From: Arcticibacterium sp051269965
GTDB lineage: Bacteria > Bacteroidota > Bacteroidia > Cytophagales > Spirosomataceae
Reading direction: 5' to 3'
NCBI GenBank assembly: GCA_051269965.1
Contig: JBNMFK010000032.1
Coordinates: 1-19,305, forward strand
Length of the DNA stretch: 19,305 bases
Shown: positions 6,772-13,792 of the stretch, one piece after another
Numbering within the stretch: position 1 is the first letter of the stretch
Layout of the letters: each line of letters starts with the position of its first letter
The notes under the pieces: model-generated
What the model was told of the DNA's origin: nothing
What the model saw: only the letters and a program-made list of their open reading frames with translations
Database searches by the model: none
Position numbers and translations under genes: made by a program

Positions 6772-7734
6772 TTGTCACCTACATCAGGTAAGACGGTCAT
6801 TGCAGTAGATGCAATGGGTGGAGACTTTGCACCTAAGGCGGTGGTAGAAGGTTCTTTATTGGCTCTTTTGGGATCTCCTGAAAGTCTTGAGCTGTGCCTT
6901 GTGGGTAGGGCAAAAGAAATATTGGCTATTCTTGAACATAAAACTTATGATAAGAGTAGACTTATCGTAAAGAATGCGGAAGATGTAGTTGCAATGCACG
7001 AGCATCCTACCAAAGCGTATTCTCAGAAACCCAACTCTAGTATTAGTGTTGGGTTTCAGCTTTTAAAGTCAGGTGAAGCAGATGCTTTTTGTGGTGCCGG
7101 AAATACTGGAGCTATGATGGTTCATGCCTTATTTGTGCTTAAAACCTACGGCAACGTATTGAGACCGCCCATCGCTGGATTTTTTCCATTAAAAAACGGA
7201 AAATACAGTTTAATGTTGGATATCGGAGCTAATGCAGACTGTAAACCTGACGTTCTTGTACAGTTTGCTGAGCTAGGATCTCTTTATGCTAAGCTTTCTT
7301 TTGGTATTGACGTACCTAAAGTGGCACTGCTTAATATCGGCGAAGAAGAATCGAAAGGCTCTGCGGTGGCTTTGGCTACGTATCAATTGCTTAAAAATGA
7401 TGAAAAGATTAACTTCGTAGGTAATATTGAGGGTAGGGATCTGTTTGAAGGGAATGCAGACGTGATAGTAACCGAAGGGTTTACTGGGAATGTTATTTTT
7501 AAAATGGGGGAATCTTTTTATGACTATGCCCATAGTCAAAATATTGCGGACCCCTTAATTGACCGTATGAATTACGAGGTAGGAGGTGGCAGTCCAATCA
7601 TTGGTGTCAAGGGAAATGTCATAGTTGCCCATGGCATATCTTCACCCCTCGCTATAAAAAATATGATTTTACTTGCCAAAAGGCAGGTAGATTCGGGAGT
7701 AAATGCTAAAATTGCAGAAGTCTTCGGCGACTGA
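6772..7734 (+). CDS. plsX: Phosphate acyltransferase PlsX
   Basis: 320 aa. PlsX converts acyl-ACP plus phosphate into acyl-phosphate, the donor for PlsY in phosphatidic acid synthesis. Family motifs: IAVDAMGGDFAP at residues 10-21, CGAGNTGAMM (about 113-122), LDIGANADCKP (about 150-160), NIGEEESKG (about 193-201), VTEGFTGNVIFK (about 234-245). The start is TTG 6772; no ATG or GTG precedes the DAMGG motif after the rpmF stop, and the short lead (SPTSGK) is not conserved, so TTG is the best choice. Only 13 nt separate it from rpmF and 33 nt from fabH. Confidence 0.95.
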   Translation: MSPTSGKTVIAVDAMGGDFAPKAVVEGSLLALLGSPESLELCLVGRAKEILAILEHKTYDKSRLIVKNAEDVVAMHEHPTKAYSQKPNSSISVGFQLLKSGEADAFCGAGNTGAMMVHALFVLKTYGNVLRPPIAGFFPLKNGKYSLMLDIGANADCKPDVLVQFAELGSLYAKLSFGIDVPKVALLNIGEEESKGSAVALATYQLLKNDEKINFVGNIEGRDLFEGNADVIVTEGFTGNVIFKMGESFYDYAHSQNIADPLIDRMNYEVGGGSPIIGVKGNVIVAHGISSPLAIKNMILLAKRQVDSGVNAKIAEVFGD

Positions 7735-7767
7735 TTGTCGAGAAACTAAAAGAATCTTAAACCTTTT

Positions 7768-8754
7768 ATGAGTTTTAAAGCCGCTATTACCGGGGTACAT
7801 GCTTACCTCCCAGAGGACATTTTAACTAATGCAGATCTGGAGAAACTAGTAGACACGAATGATGAATGGATTCTTAGTCGAACAGGAATCAAAGAAAGAA
7901 GAATTCTTAAAGGAGATAATTTAGGGACATCTTATATGGCTGCAGAAGCTGTAAGAGGATTACTAAAAAAAACCAATACAGATGCCTCTGAGGTAGATTT
8001 GGTGATTGTAGCTACGGTTACTCCAGATTATTTTTTCCCATCAACCGCAAATTTAGTTTGTACACAGACAGGTATAGGCGCGATAGGTAGTTTTGATATC
8101 ATGGCCGCCTGTTCAGGGTTTATATACGCTTTATCAACGGGTAGTCAGTTTATAGAAACAGGCAAATACAAAAAAGTAATAGTAGTAGGGGCAGATAAAA
8201 TGTCATCTATTGTAGACTGGAAAGACAGAACTACTTGTATATTGTTTGGTGATGGAGCGGGTGCCGTTATGTTGGAGCCTAATGACGAAGGTTGTGGAAT
8301 CTTAGATTTCAAACTTCATTCAGATGGTACTGGTGAGCATCATTTGATAATGAAAGGTGGAGGAAGTAAATATCCAGCTTCGTTAGAGAGTGTGGCTCAA
8401 GATATACATTATATCAGACAAGAGGGGCAAGCTGTTTTTAAATTTGCGGTCACCAAAATGGCTGATACTGCAGCGGAAATCATGGAAGCGAATGGTCTCT
8501 CTGGTGATGATATAGCGTACTTAGTGCCTCACCAAGCTAATAAAAGGATTATAGATGCCACTGCCCGAAGAATGGGTATTGGTTCTGATAAAGTGATGAT
8601 GAATATTGAACGTTATGGAAACACCACTGCGGCCACGATACCTTTGTGTTTGTTTGACTACGAAGCCAAACTTAACAAAGGAGATAATATTGTTTTAGCG
8701 GCATTTGGTGGTGGATTCACTTGGGGATCTGTCTATATTAAATGGGCCTATTAA
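7768..8754 (+). CDS. fabH: Beta-ketoacyl-ACP synthase III
   Basis: 328 aa, ATG start. FabH condenses an acyl-CoA primer with malonyl-ACP to start fatty-acid chains. The catalytic triad is visible: Cys115 in AACSGF, His255 in VPHQANKRI, and Asn285 in YGNTTAAT. The N-terminal DEWILSRTGIKERR and the C-terminal LAAFGGGFTWGS are family signatures. The gene lies between plsX and efp. In Bacteroidota, FabH primer choice sets the proportion of branched chains; the sequence alone does not show this enzyme's preference. Confidence 0.96.
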   Translation: MSFKAAITGVHAYLPEDILTNADLEKLVDTNDEWILSRTGIKERRILKGDNLGTSYMAAEAVRGLLKKTNTDASEVDLVIVATVTPDYFFPSTANLVCTQTGIGAIGSFDIMAACSGFIYALSTGSQFIETGKYKKVIVVGADKMSSIVDWKDRTTCILFGDGAGAVMLEPNDEGCGILDFKLHSDGTGEHHLIMKGGGSKYPASLESVAQDIHYIRQEGQAVFKFAVTKMADTAAEIMEANGLSGDDIAYLVPHQANKRIIDATARRMGIGSDKVMMNIERYGNTTAATIPLCLFDYEAKLNKGDNIVLAAFGGGFTWGSVYIKWAY

Positions 8755-8774
8755 ATTGAAACAAAAACTAAGAA

Positions 8775-9341
8775 ATGGCAACTACAGCAGATTTTAGAAA
8801 TGGTTTGTGCATCGAGTACAATCATGGCCTGTATATTATTACGGACTTCCAGCACGTAAAACCTGGCAAAGGTCCGGCCTTTGTGAGAACGAAATTAAAA
8901 AACCTAAAAACAGGTAAAGTTCTAGATAATACCTTCACTTCTGGTGTTTCTGTTGTTACAGCTAGAGTAGAAAGGAGAAAGTTTCAGTTTTTGTATAATG
9001 ACGATATCGGCTATCACTTCATGAACACTGAAACTTTTGAGCAGATAAATCTTCCTCTAGAGATGGTAACAGCTCATGATTTATTAAAAGAAGGACAACT
9101 CGTAGACATTTTAATTCATGCAGAAGAAGAAATACCACTTATAGTGGATATGCCTCTTTATGTAGAATTACGAATAGAATATACAGAGCCAGGTCTCAAA
9201 GGCGATACCGCTAACAGCCCAATGAAACCTGCCGAGGTGGAGACGGGTGCTACTATCAAGGTTCCTTTGTTTATAGAAACAGGTGAGCTCATTAAGGTTA
9301 ACACGAATACTTATGAGTACGATTCTCGAGTAAAGGAGTAA
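8775..9341 (+). CDS. efp: Translation elongation factor P
   Basis: 188 aa, the normal EF-P length. EF-P relieves ribosome stalling at polyproline stretches. Domain I carries the loop KPGKGPAF with Lys32 at the tip, the position that is modified in many bacteria. ARVERRKFQFLYNDD and the C-terminal GDTANSPMKPAEVETGA match the family. There is no EpmA/EpmB gene in the window, so the modification state is unknown. The 20-nt gap to fabH indicates co-transcription. A short hairpin/T-run and a -7 box lie between efp and accB. Confidence 0.96.
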   Translation: MATTADFRNGLCIEYNHGLYIITDFQHVKPGKGPAFVRTKLKNLKTGKVLDNTFTSGVSVVTARVERRKFQFLYNDDIGYHFMNTETFEQINLPLEMVTAHDLLKEGQLVDILIHAEEEIPLIVDMPLYVELRIEYTEPGLKGDTANSPMKPAEVETGATIKVPLFIETGELIKVNTNTYEYDSRVKE

Positions 9342-9351
9342 GATATAGAGT

Positions 9352-9372
9352 CTCGCTAGAAGGGCGATTTTT
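9352..9372 (+). terminator. Weak hairpin plus T-run after efp
   Basis: TCGC (9352-9355) can pair with GCGA (9363-9366), directly followed by six T residues. The stem is only 4 bp, so this would be a weak or attenuating intrinsic terminator at best. It lies just before a candidate promoter for accB. Confidence 0.3.
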
Positions 9373-9390
9373 TATTCGGACTTCATCCTT

Positions 9391-9398
9391 TAAATTTG
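9391..9398 (+). promoter_or_regulatory. Candidate -7 box TAAATTTG for accB-accC
   Basis: TAAATTTG fits TAnnTTTG exactly and lies 32 nt before the accB ATG. No good -33 TTTG is seen about 20 nt upstream, only a T-rich stretch (9367-9373). It would allow the acetyl-CoA carboxylase genes to be transcribed separately from the fabH-efp operon. Confidence 0.4.
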
Positions 9399-9430
9399 TA
9401 CCAAGAACCTAACATACCCTTTCTTAGAAA

Positions 9431-9895
9431 ATGGAAACAAAAGAAATTCAAAAACTGATAGATTATATTTCAAAGTCGGATTTAAATGAAGTCAATATTG
9501 AGACATCCGAGCTGAAATTACATATTAAGAGAAATTCGGGTGAAGTAGCTACATCAGCAACTCCCCAAGCGGTGTCAGCGGCTCCTGCTCCGGTGGCACT
9601 CCCAGTAGCGGCTCCTGCTTCAGCACCTGTGGTGGAGGAAGAGATAGCATCCAACCTTATAGAGGTCAAATCACCTATGATAGGTACTTTTTATAGGACA
9701 GCTGGGCCAGGTAAGCCTAATTTCAAGGAAATAGGTGAGGATATGGCTGAAGGTGATGTCATATGTATTATTGAAGCCATGAAGCTTTTCAATGAAATAG
9801 AGGCGGAAGTTACTGGTAAGATTGTGAAAGTCTTAGTTGCAGATGCGACACCTGTAGAGTATGACCAGCCATTATTTTTAGTAGACCCATCTTAA
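9431..9895 (+). CDS. accB: Biotin carboxyl carrier protein of acetyl-CoA carboxylase
   Basis: 154 aa, ATG start. Layout: an N-terminal helix-forming segment (1-40), an Ala/Pro/Val-rich flexible linker (about 42-75), then a biotinyl domain. The biotin site is Lys118 in EAMKLFNEIEAE, matching the conserved AMK motif. SPMIGTFYRTAGPGKPNF is the typical start of the biotinyl domain. The protein carries biotin between AccC and the carboxyltransferase to make malonyl-CoA, the substrate used by FabH and FabF. accC follows after 30 nt. Confidence 0.96.
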   Translation: METKEIQKLIDYISKSDLNEVNIETSELKLHIKRNSGEVATSATPQAVSAAPAPVALPVAAPASAPVVEEEIASNLIEVKSPMIGTFYRTAGPGKPNFKEIGEDMAEGDVICIIEAMKLFNEIEAEVTGKIVKVLVADATPVEYDQPLFLVDPS

Positions 9896-9925
9896 TTAGT
9901 CAATTTTCTTTCTAAAGAAGTATCT

Positions 9926-11269
9926 ATGTTTAAAAAAATATTGATAGCGAATAGGGGAGAGATCGCCCTTAGGATAATGCGTACTTGTAGCGAAATGGGA
10001 ATTAAAACAGTAGCTGTATATTCCACTGCTGACAAAGAAAGTTTGCATGTTCGTTTTGCTGATGAGGCGGTTTGTATAGGTCCTCCTCCAAGCTCAAAGT
10101 CTTATTTGAGTATCCCGAATATCCTTTCAGCAGCAGAAATCACTAATGCAGATGCCATTCATCCTGGTTATGGATTTTTGTCAGAAAATGCGGAGTTTTC
10201 CAAAATCTGTGATGACTATGGAATTAAGTTTATTGGTGCTACCTCAGAACAAATAAACCAAATGGGTGATAAGGCCACGGCCAAAAAAACCATGAGAAAA
10301 GCGGGAGTACCCGTAATTCCGGGTTCTGATGGTTTATTGGAAAGTGTGGAAGAGGGAATAGTGCTGTCTAACAAAATGGGCTATCCTGTAATAGTTAAAG
10401 CAACAGCTGGTGGTGGCGGACGTGGAATGCGTGTTATTCGAAAAGATTCTGAGTTCCAAAAAATGTGGGATGATGCTAAAATGGAATCTGGTGCTGCTTT
10501 CGGAAATGATGCTTTATACTTAGAGAAATTTATAGAAGAACCTCGCCATATTGAAATCCAAATAGTGGGTGATAGTTTTGGGAAGGTCTGTCATTTATCA
10601 GAAAGAGACTGTTCTATCCAGCGTCGTCATCAGAAATTGTTAGAAGAGACTCCTTCGCCAGTGGTAACGCCTGAACTTCGTGAAAAAATGGGTACTGCAG
10701 CCGTTAAAGGAGCCACAGCCATCGGCTATGAAGGTGCAGGAACTGTAGAGTTTTTAGTGGATAAACATGGAGAATTTTACTTTATGGAGATGAATACACG
10801 AATACAGGTAGAACATCCCATTACGGAAGAAGTTACAGATTTTGACCTTATTAAGGAGCAAATTAAAGTAGCTGCAGGGATACCTATTTCTGGTACAAAC
10901 TATTATCCTAAAAAGTTTTCGATGGAATGCAGAGTCAATGCAGAAGACCCTGGAAAAGGTTTTAGACCATCACCGGGGACTATAAAATCTTTGCATTTTC
11001 CCGGGGGGCATGGTGTACGTGTGGATAGCCACGTATATGCAGGTTATACGATACCTCCAAATTATGACTCCATGATAGCCAAGGTTATTGTAACGGCTCA
11101 GTCTCGTGAAGAAGTTATCGTAAGGATGAAGCGTGCTTTAGATGAGTTTTACATTGAGGGAGTAAAAACAACTATTCCTTTCCATCAGAAATTAATGGAT
11201 AACGAGCAGTTTAAGTCGGGTATATTTACAACCGCTTTTCTAGATACCTTTGATTTCAGTGATTTGTAA
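9926..11269 (+). CDS. accC: Acetyl-CoA carboxylase biotin carboxylase subunit
   Basis: 447 aa, matching the usual ~449. Biotin carboxylase uses ATP and bicarbonate to carboxylate biotin on AccB. The N-terminal FKKILIANRGEIALRI, the ATP-grasp Gly-rich loop at residues 162-167 (GGGGRG) with Lys158 before it, and the active-site run E288-M-N-T-R292-I-Q-V-E296-H are all intact. Starts at ATG 9926. The accA/accD carboxyltransferase genes are not in the window. A clear intrinsic terminator begins 20 nt after the stop. Confidence 0.97.
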   Translation: MFKKILIANRGEIALRIMRTCSEMGIKTVAVYSTADKESLHVRFADEAVCIGPPPSSKSYLSIPNILSAAEITNADAIHPGYGFLSENAEFSKICDDYGIKFIGATSEQINQMGDKATAKKTMRKAGVPVIPGSDGLLESVEEGIVLSNKMGYPVIVKATAGGGGRGMRVIRKDSEFQKMWDDAKMESGAAFGNDALYLEKFIEEPRHIEIQIVGDSFGKVCHLSERDCSIQRRHQKLLEETPSPVVTPELREKMGTAAVKGATAIGYEGAGTVEFLVDKHGEFYFMEMNTRIQVEHPITEEVTDFDLIKEQIKVAAGIPISGTNYYPKKFSMECRVNAEDPGKGFRPSPGTIKSLHFPGGHGVRVDSHVYAGYTIPPNYDSMIAKVIVTAQSREEVIVRMKRALDEFYIEGVKTTIPFHQKLMDNEQFKSGIFTTAFLDTFDFSDL

Positions 11270-11289
11270 AAGTTGGAAATAATATTTTT

Positions 11290-11322
11290 AAAAAGAGTTT
11301 GCGAAAGCAACTCTTTTTTTTT
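11290..11322 (+). terminator. Intrinsic terminator after accC
   Basis: AAAAGAGTTTGC pairs with GCAACTCTTTT around a GAAA tetraloop, with one bulged T, and runs into a tract of ten T residues (11313-11322). This is a textbook hairpin plus T-tract. Confidence 0.85.
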
Positions 11323-11376
11323 GTCCAAATTTAAAGATCATTTATAGGTAGTCAGTGCAGACTATTAACTAAAATA

Positions 11377-11505
11377 AAACTGGCCAAATATGATCTTCTA
11401 CTGTCAGCAGAAGAATCTTGTGCAAAACGTAGGGGTAGAGAATTAGAAAAGGATAACGTTGCATACTGAAATGTAAGAGCCCAAAGAGGTGCGAATGGTT
11501 TTGGA
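11377..11505 (+). pseudogene. Possible transposase C-terminal remnant (IS1182-like)
   Basis: In one frame the translation contains YDLLLSAEESCAKRRGRELE, then (through a TGA at 11467-11469) NVRAQRGANGFG. The spacing and pattern resemble the C-terminal motif of IS1182-type transposases (LL-SEE...R-RR...E-E..FG-IK-N-GF). There is no start, no intact N-terminal part and no terminal inverted repeat. The rest of 11323-11836 shows no convincing gene; short frames of about 31 aa on either strand lack family features. The match is weak and rests on pattern memory alone. Confidence 0.3.
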
Positions 11506-11802
11506 AGTCCTCATTTAATTAGGCATAGATATCTTTATGCTTAAATATGTGTGATAGAAGCTATCATACTGGTAGACGCAGGACACATTCTTTTTTTCTG
11601 ATTTCTGAGTCAAATATGATTAACTGCTCTACCGAAAATTAAAGAATAGCATAGTTTTTGACGAATTTGGGATGGAAATATATGTATCCACCCTTATGAT
11701 GGCAATTGTCCAAACAGAGTTCATTTTTTCACCTGTTCTTCGGCAAACCTTTACTTGGTTTTTAAAAACATATTTTGATGTAAACTACACTTAGAATTTG
11801 AA

Positions 11803-11833
11803 GGCCGCGTCTCTCATTATTAGAGAAGGGGCC
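11803..11833 (-). terminator. Hairpin just beyond the asparagine-synthase-like gene
   Basis: GGCC (11803-11806) pairs with GGCC (11830-11833), and TCTCT pairs with AGAGA inside it, separated by a 3/3 internal loop. It lies 3 nt past the stop of the minus-strand gene. No clear T-run follows on the minus strand, so the assignment is tentative. Confidence 0.35.
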
Positions 11834-11836
11834 ACA

Positions 11837-13633
11837 TTACGAAGCAGGATAAAATTCGTCTAGCCAAATACCCAAATACAGCACTTTACTACAAACCCAA
11901 ATATATTTATCCTTCGACTTTAAATCGAGTTTTTGGTCATTGATTTTTGATAGGTGCTCGTCATAAATATTCTTATTAACATAAGTCCAGAGCCGATGTT
12001 GTTCTGGAAATAAGTCTTCACAGCCTATCTCCAGTTCTAAAAACATTTTATAAGCTGCATCGCTAAAAGCGAATTTCTGAGTCCTTAGGCGTACGCTTTC
12101 TGGGACTGTGCCGTGCATGGCTTCACGTAAAGTACCCCTTAGATAGCCACCTGCATAGTTCGTTTCAGATGATACACTTGCCGAAATTGCTAAAAGTTTT
12201 TTATCTAAAAATGGATAGGTGCTAATGAGTTTGTATTGTCGACCCATAGCATCTAGAGTTTCCATAGTATGACAGCCAGGAGCTAATAAACTGTTTTTTA
12301 AATAAAGAAACTCATGTCTATTAGCATGACTTTGATACCAATTCTTCAGATGATTTCTCCTTTTTGTGAGCACTTGCTTTTTGAGCAAAATCGAAGCATC
12401 TGATGAAGCAATAATTTTTCTTTGAGCCCTCTTTCTGAGCAAGTCCCAAAGTATCTTTAATGGCACCGTACCGGATAGAGCTATTTGGATAAATAATCTT
12501 CCTTCAGGAATTCCAGAATGAGAAAGTAACTCTTGAATAAAATATTCATCAAAGGGAATTTGAGCCTCTTCAAAATACCATTTACTCTTCAGGGCTTCTT
12601 TAGCTTTTCTAAGCTGATTTTTGGCAATTAAGTCACGAATGAATTCATAGCCATAACCTACCGTACTTTCTCCGCCGTGGTCAGATACCAATATTTCGCT
12701 TTGATGCTGAGCCGCGGAATTCATAACAGGCAGAAAAGTAGCCGAGGGAATGACCATACTTTCTGGTTTGCAGGTCAAGGCTGTAATCTTTTTGGTGGAG
12801 GTGTATATGCCCTCAGATTTAAGAACGGTGTCTAATTTAAAAGCTCCTTTAATGGCTACTTCTTGCACATAGGCTTTTTCTAAGGAATCCTCATTTTTCG
12901 AGTCGTAAAAGATACCTTTTAGGTTTTTATTGGATTGATGGCTTATTACAGAACAAATACTGGAAGAGTCGAGGCTTCCACTAAGCTTAGCAGCTATGTT
13001 CGATTGTTGTTCTGTTTTTTTAAGTATAACAGCTTCAAACTGCGTCTTAAAGTCCCGAATTAAGGTTTGAGTATTGCCTTTTGTTTTCAAATTAGCTTCC
13101 CAATAAAAGCTCCGCTCCATAGTCCCTGCTCTGAAATGAAGTAACTCCCCTGGTAGTACCCTTTTGATGTCTTTAAAGAAAGTATTGTCATTTACAAAAT
13201 CATCTGCCATCGCTGGATTGAAATAGTCAGCGATTTCATCTTCGTCCGCGGCTGGTGTACTAGGCAGGCACGCAATAACGGCCCTAAGTTCATTTGAAGC
13301 TATTAGGAGGCCATCTTTGAAATAATAAAACAAGCTTTTTACACCAAAAACATCTCTAAACAAATCGATAGAGAATTTCATTTTATGGAAGTATAGGCCT
13401 GAAAATTCTGCGTCTAATTCAGAAAGGTTATCGAAAGGCTTAAAAGCATTTTCTGGATAAATGTCTAAAAGCCAACTTTCCTTAGCTTCATCTAACTTTT
13501 TGGCTTTTTGGCCGAATTGTTGAAAACTCTGTCCATTTCCTAAGAGGGTATAGTTCAATGGACGAAGTACTGGCTGCATATCTAGATAGTCTAGGGCCTT
13601 ATTGAACTGCTGTATGTGTAGAAATTTTCCCAT
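11837..13633 (-). CDS. Asparagine-synthase-like protein, no glutaminase cysteine, orphan
   Basis: 598 aa from ATG 13633-13631 (a TTG four codons upstream at 13645 is possible). N-terminal class II amidotransferase-like fold: the RDVFGVKSLFYY segment (about 93-104) and LLIASNELRAV match the AsnB N-domain, but there is no Cys2, so it should not hydrolyse glutamine. The synthetase domain carries a PP-loop SGSLDSSS (218-225) where AsnB usually reads SGGLDSSS, and SDHGGESTVG (317-326) where AsnB has G-x-G-G-D-E. Overall order and length match asparagine-synthase-related proteins such as those that form amide bonds in lasso peptide or beta-lactam pathways. No precursor peptide, protease, RRE protein or transporter is next to it, so the substrate cannot be inferred. 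It is divergent from the helicase gene across 159 bp. Confidence 0.75.
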   Translation of the reverse strand: MGKFLHIQQFNKALDYLDMQPVLRPLNYTLLGNGQSFQQFGQKAKKLDEAKESWLLDIYPENAFKPFDNLSELDAEFSGLYFHKMKFSIDLFRDVFGVKSLFYYFKDGLLIASNELRAVIACLPSTPAADEDEIADYFNPAMADDFVNDNTFFKDIKRVLPGELLHFRAGTMERSFYWEANLKTKGNTQTLIRDFKTQFEAVILKKTEQQSNIAAKLSGSLDSSSICSVISHQSNKNLKGIFYDSKNEDSLEKAYVQEVAIKGAFKLDTVLKSEGIYTSTKKITALTCKPESMVIPSATFLPVMNSAAQHQSEILVSDHGGESTVGYGYEFIRDLIAKNQLRKAKEALKSKWYFEEAQIPFDEYFIQELLSHSGIPEGRLFIQIALSGTVPLKILWDLLRKRAQRKIIASSDASILLKKQVLTKRRNHLKNWYQSHANRHEFLYLKNSLLAPGCHTMETLDAMGRQYKLISTYPFLDKKLLAISASVSSETNYAGGYLRGTLREAMHGTVPESVRLRTQKFAFSDAAYKMFLELEIGCEDLFPEQHRLWTYVNKNIYDEHLSKINDQKLDLKSKDKYIWVCSKVLYLGIWLDEFYPAS

Positions 13634-13761
13634 TTTATACTGCAATATATATCATTTATACTTCCAAAACATGAATAGATTGGAGCAAGTTTTGTGATTA
13701 AATCTCAAGAGGTGTTCATGAGAAATTACTAAGAATCTGTAAGGGGCTGTTCAAGCTTTCC

Positions 13762-13769
13762 TATCTTTG
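13762..13769 (+). promoter_or_regulatory. -7 box TATCTTTG for the helicase gene
   Basis: TATCTTTG is a perfect TAnnTTTG match 23 nt before the GTG start, giving a short leader of about 17 nt. A -33 TTTG at normal spacing is not obvious. The box lies in the divergent intergenic region shared with the asparagine-synthase-like gene. Confidence 0.5.
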
Positions 13770-13792
13770 TTATTCCACATTTATCCGGAACT

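Noticed and set aside
11560..11836. Candidate RiPP precursor peptide beside the asparagine-synthase-like gene
   Set aside because: Both strands were read; only frames of about 31 aa were found, lacking the Thr-x-Gly leader junction or ring acceptor expected for a lasso precursor.
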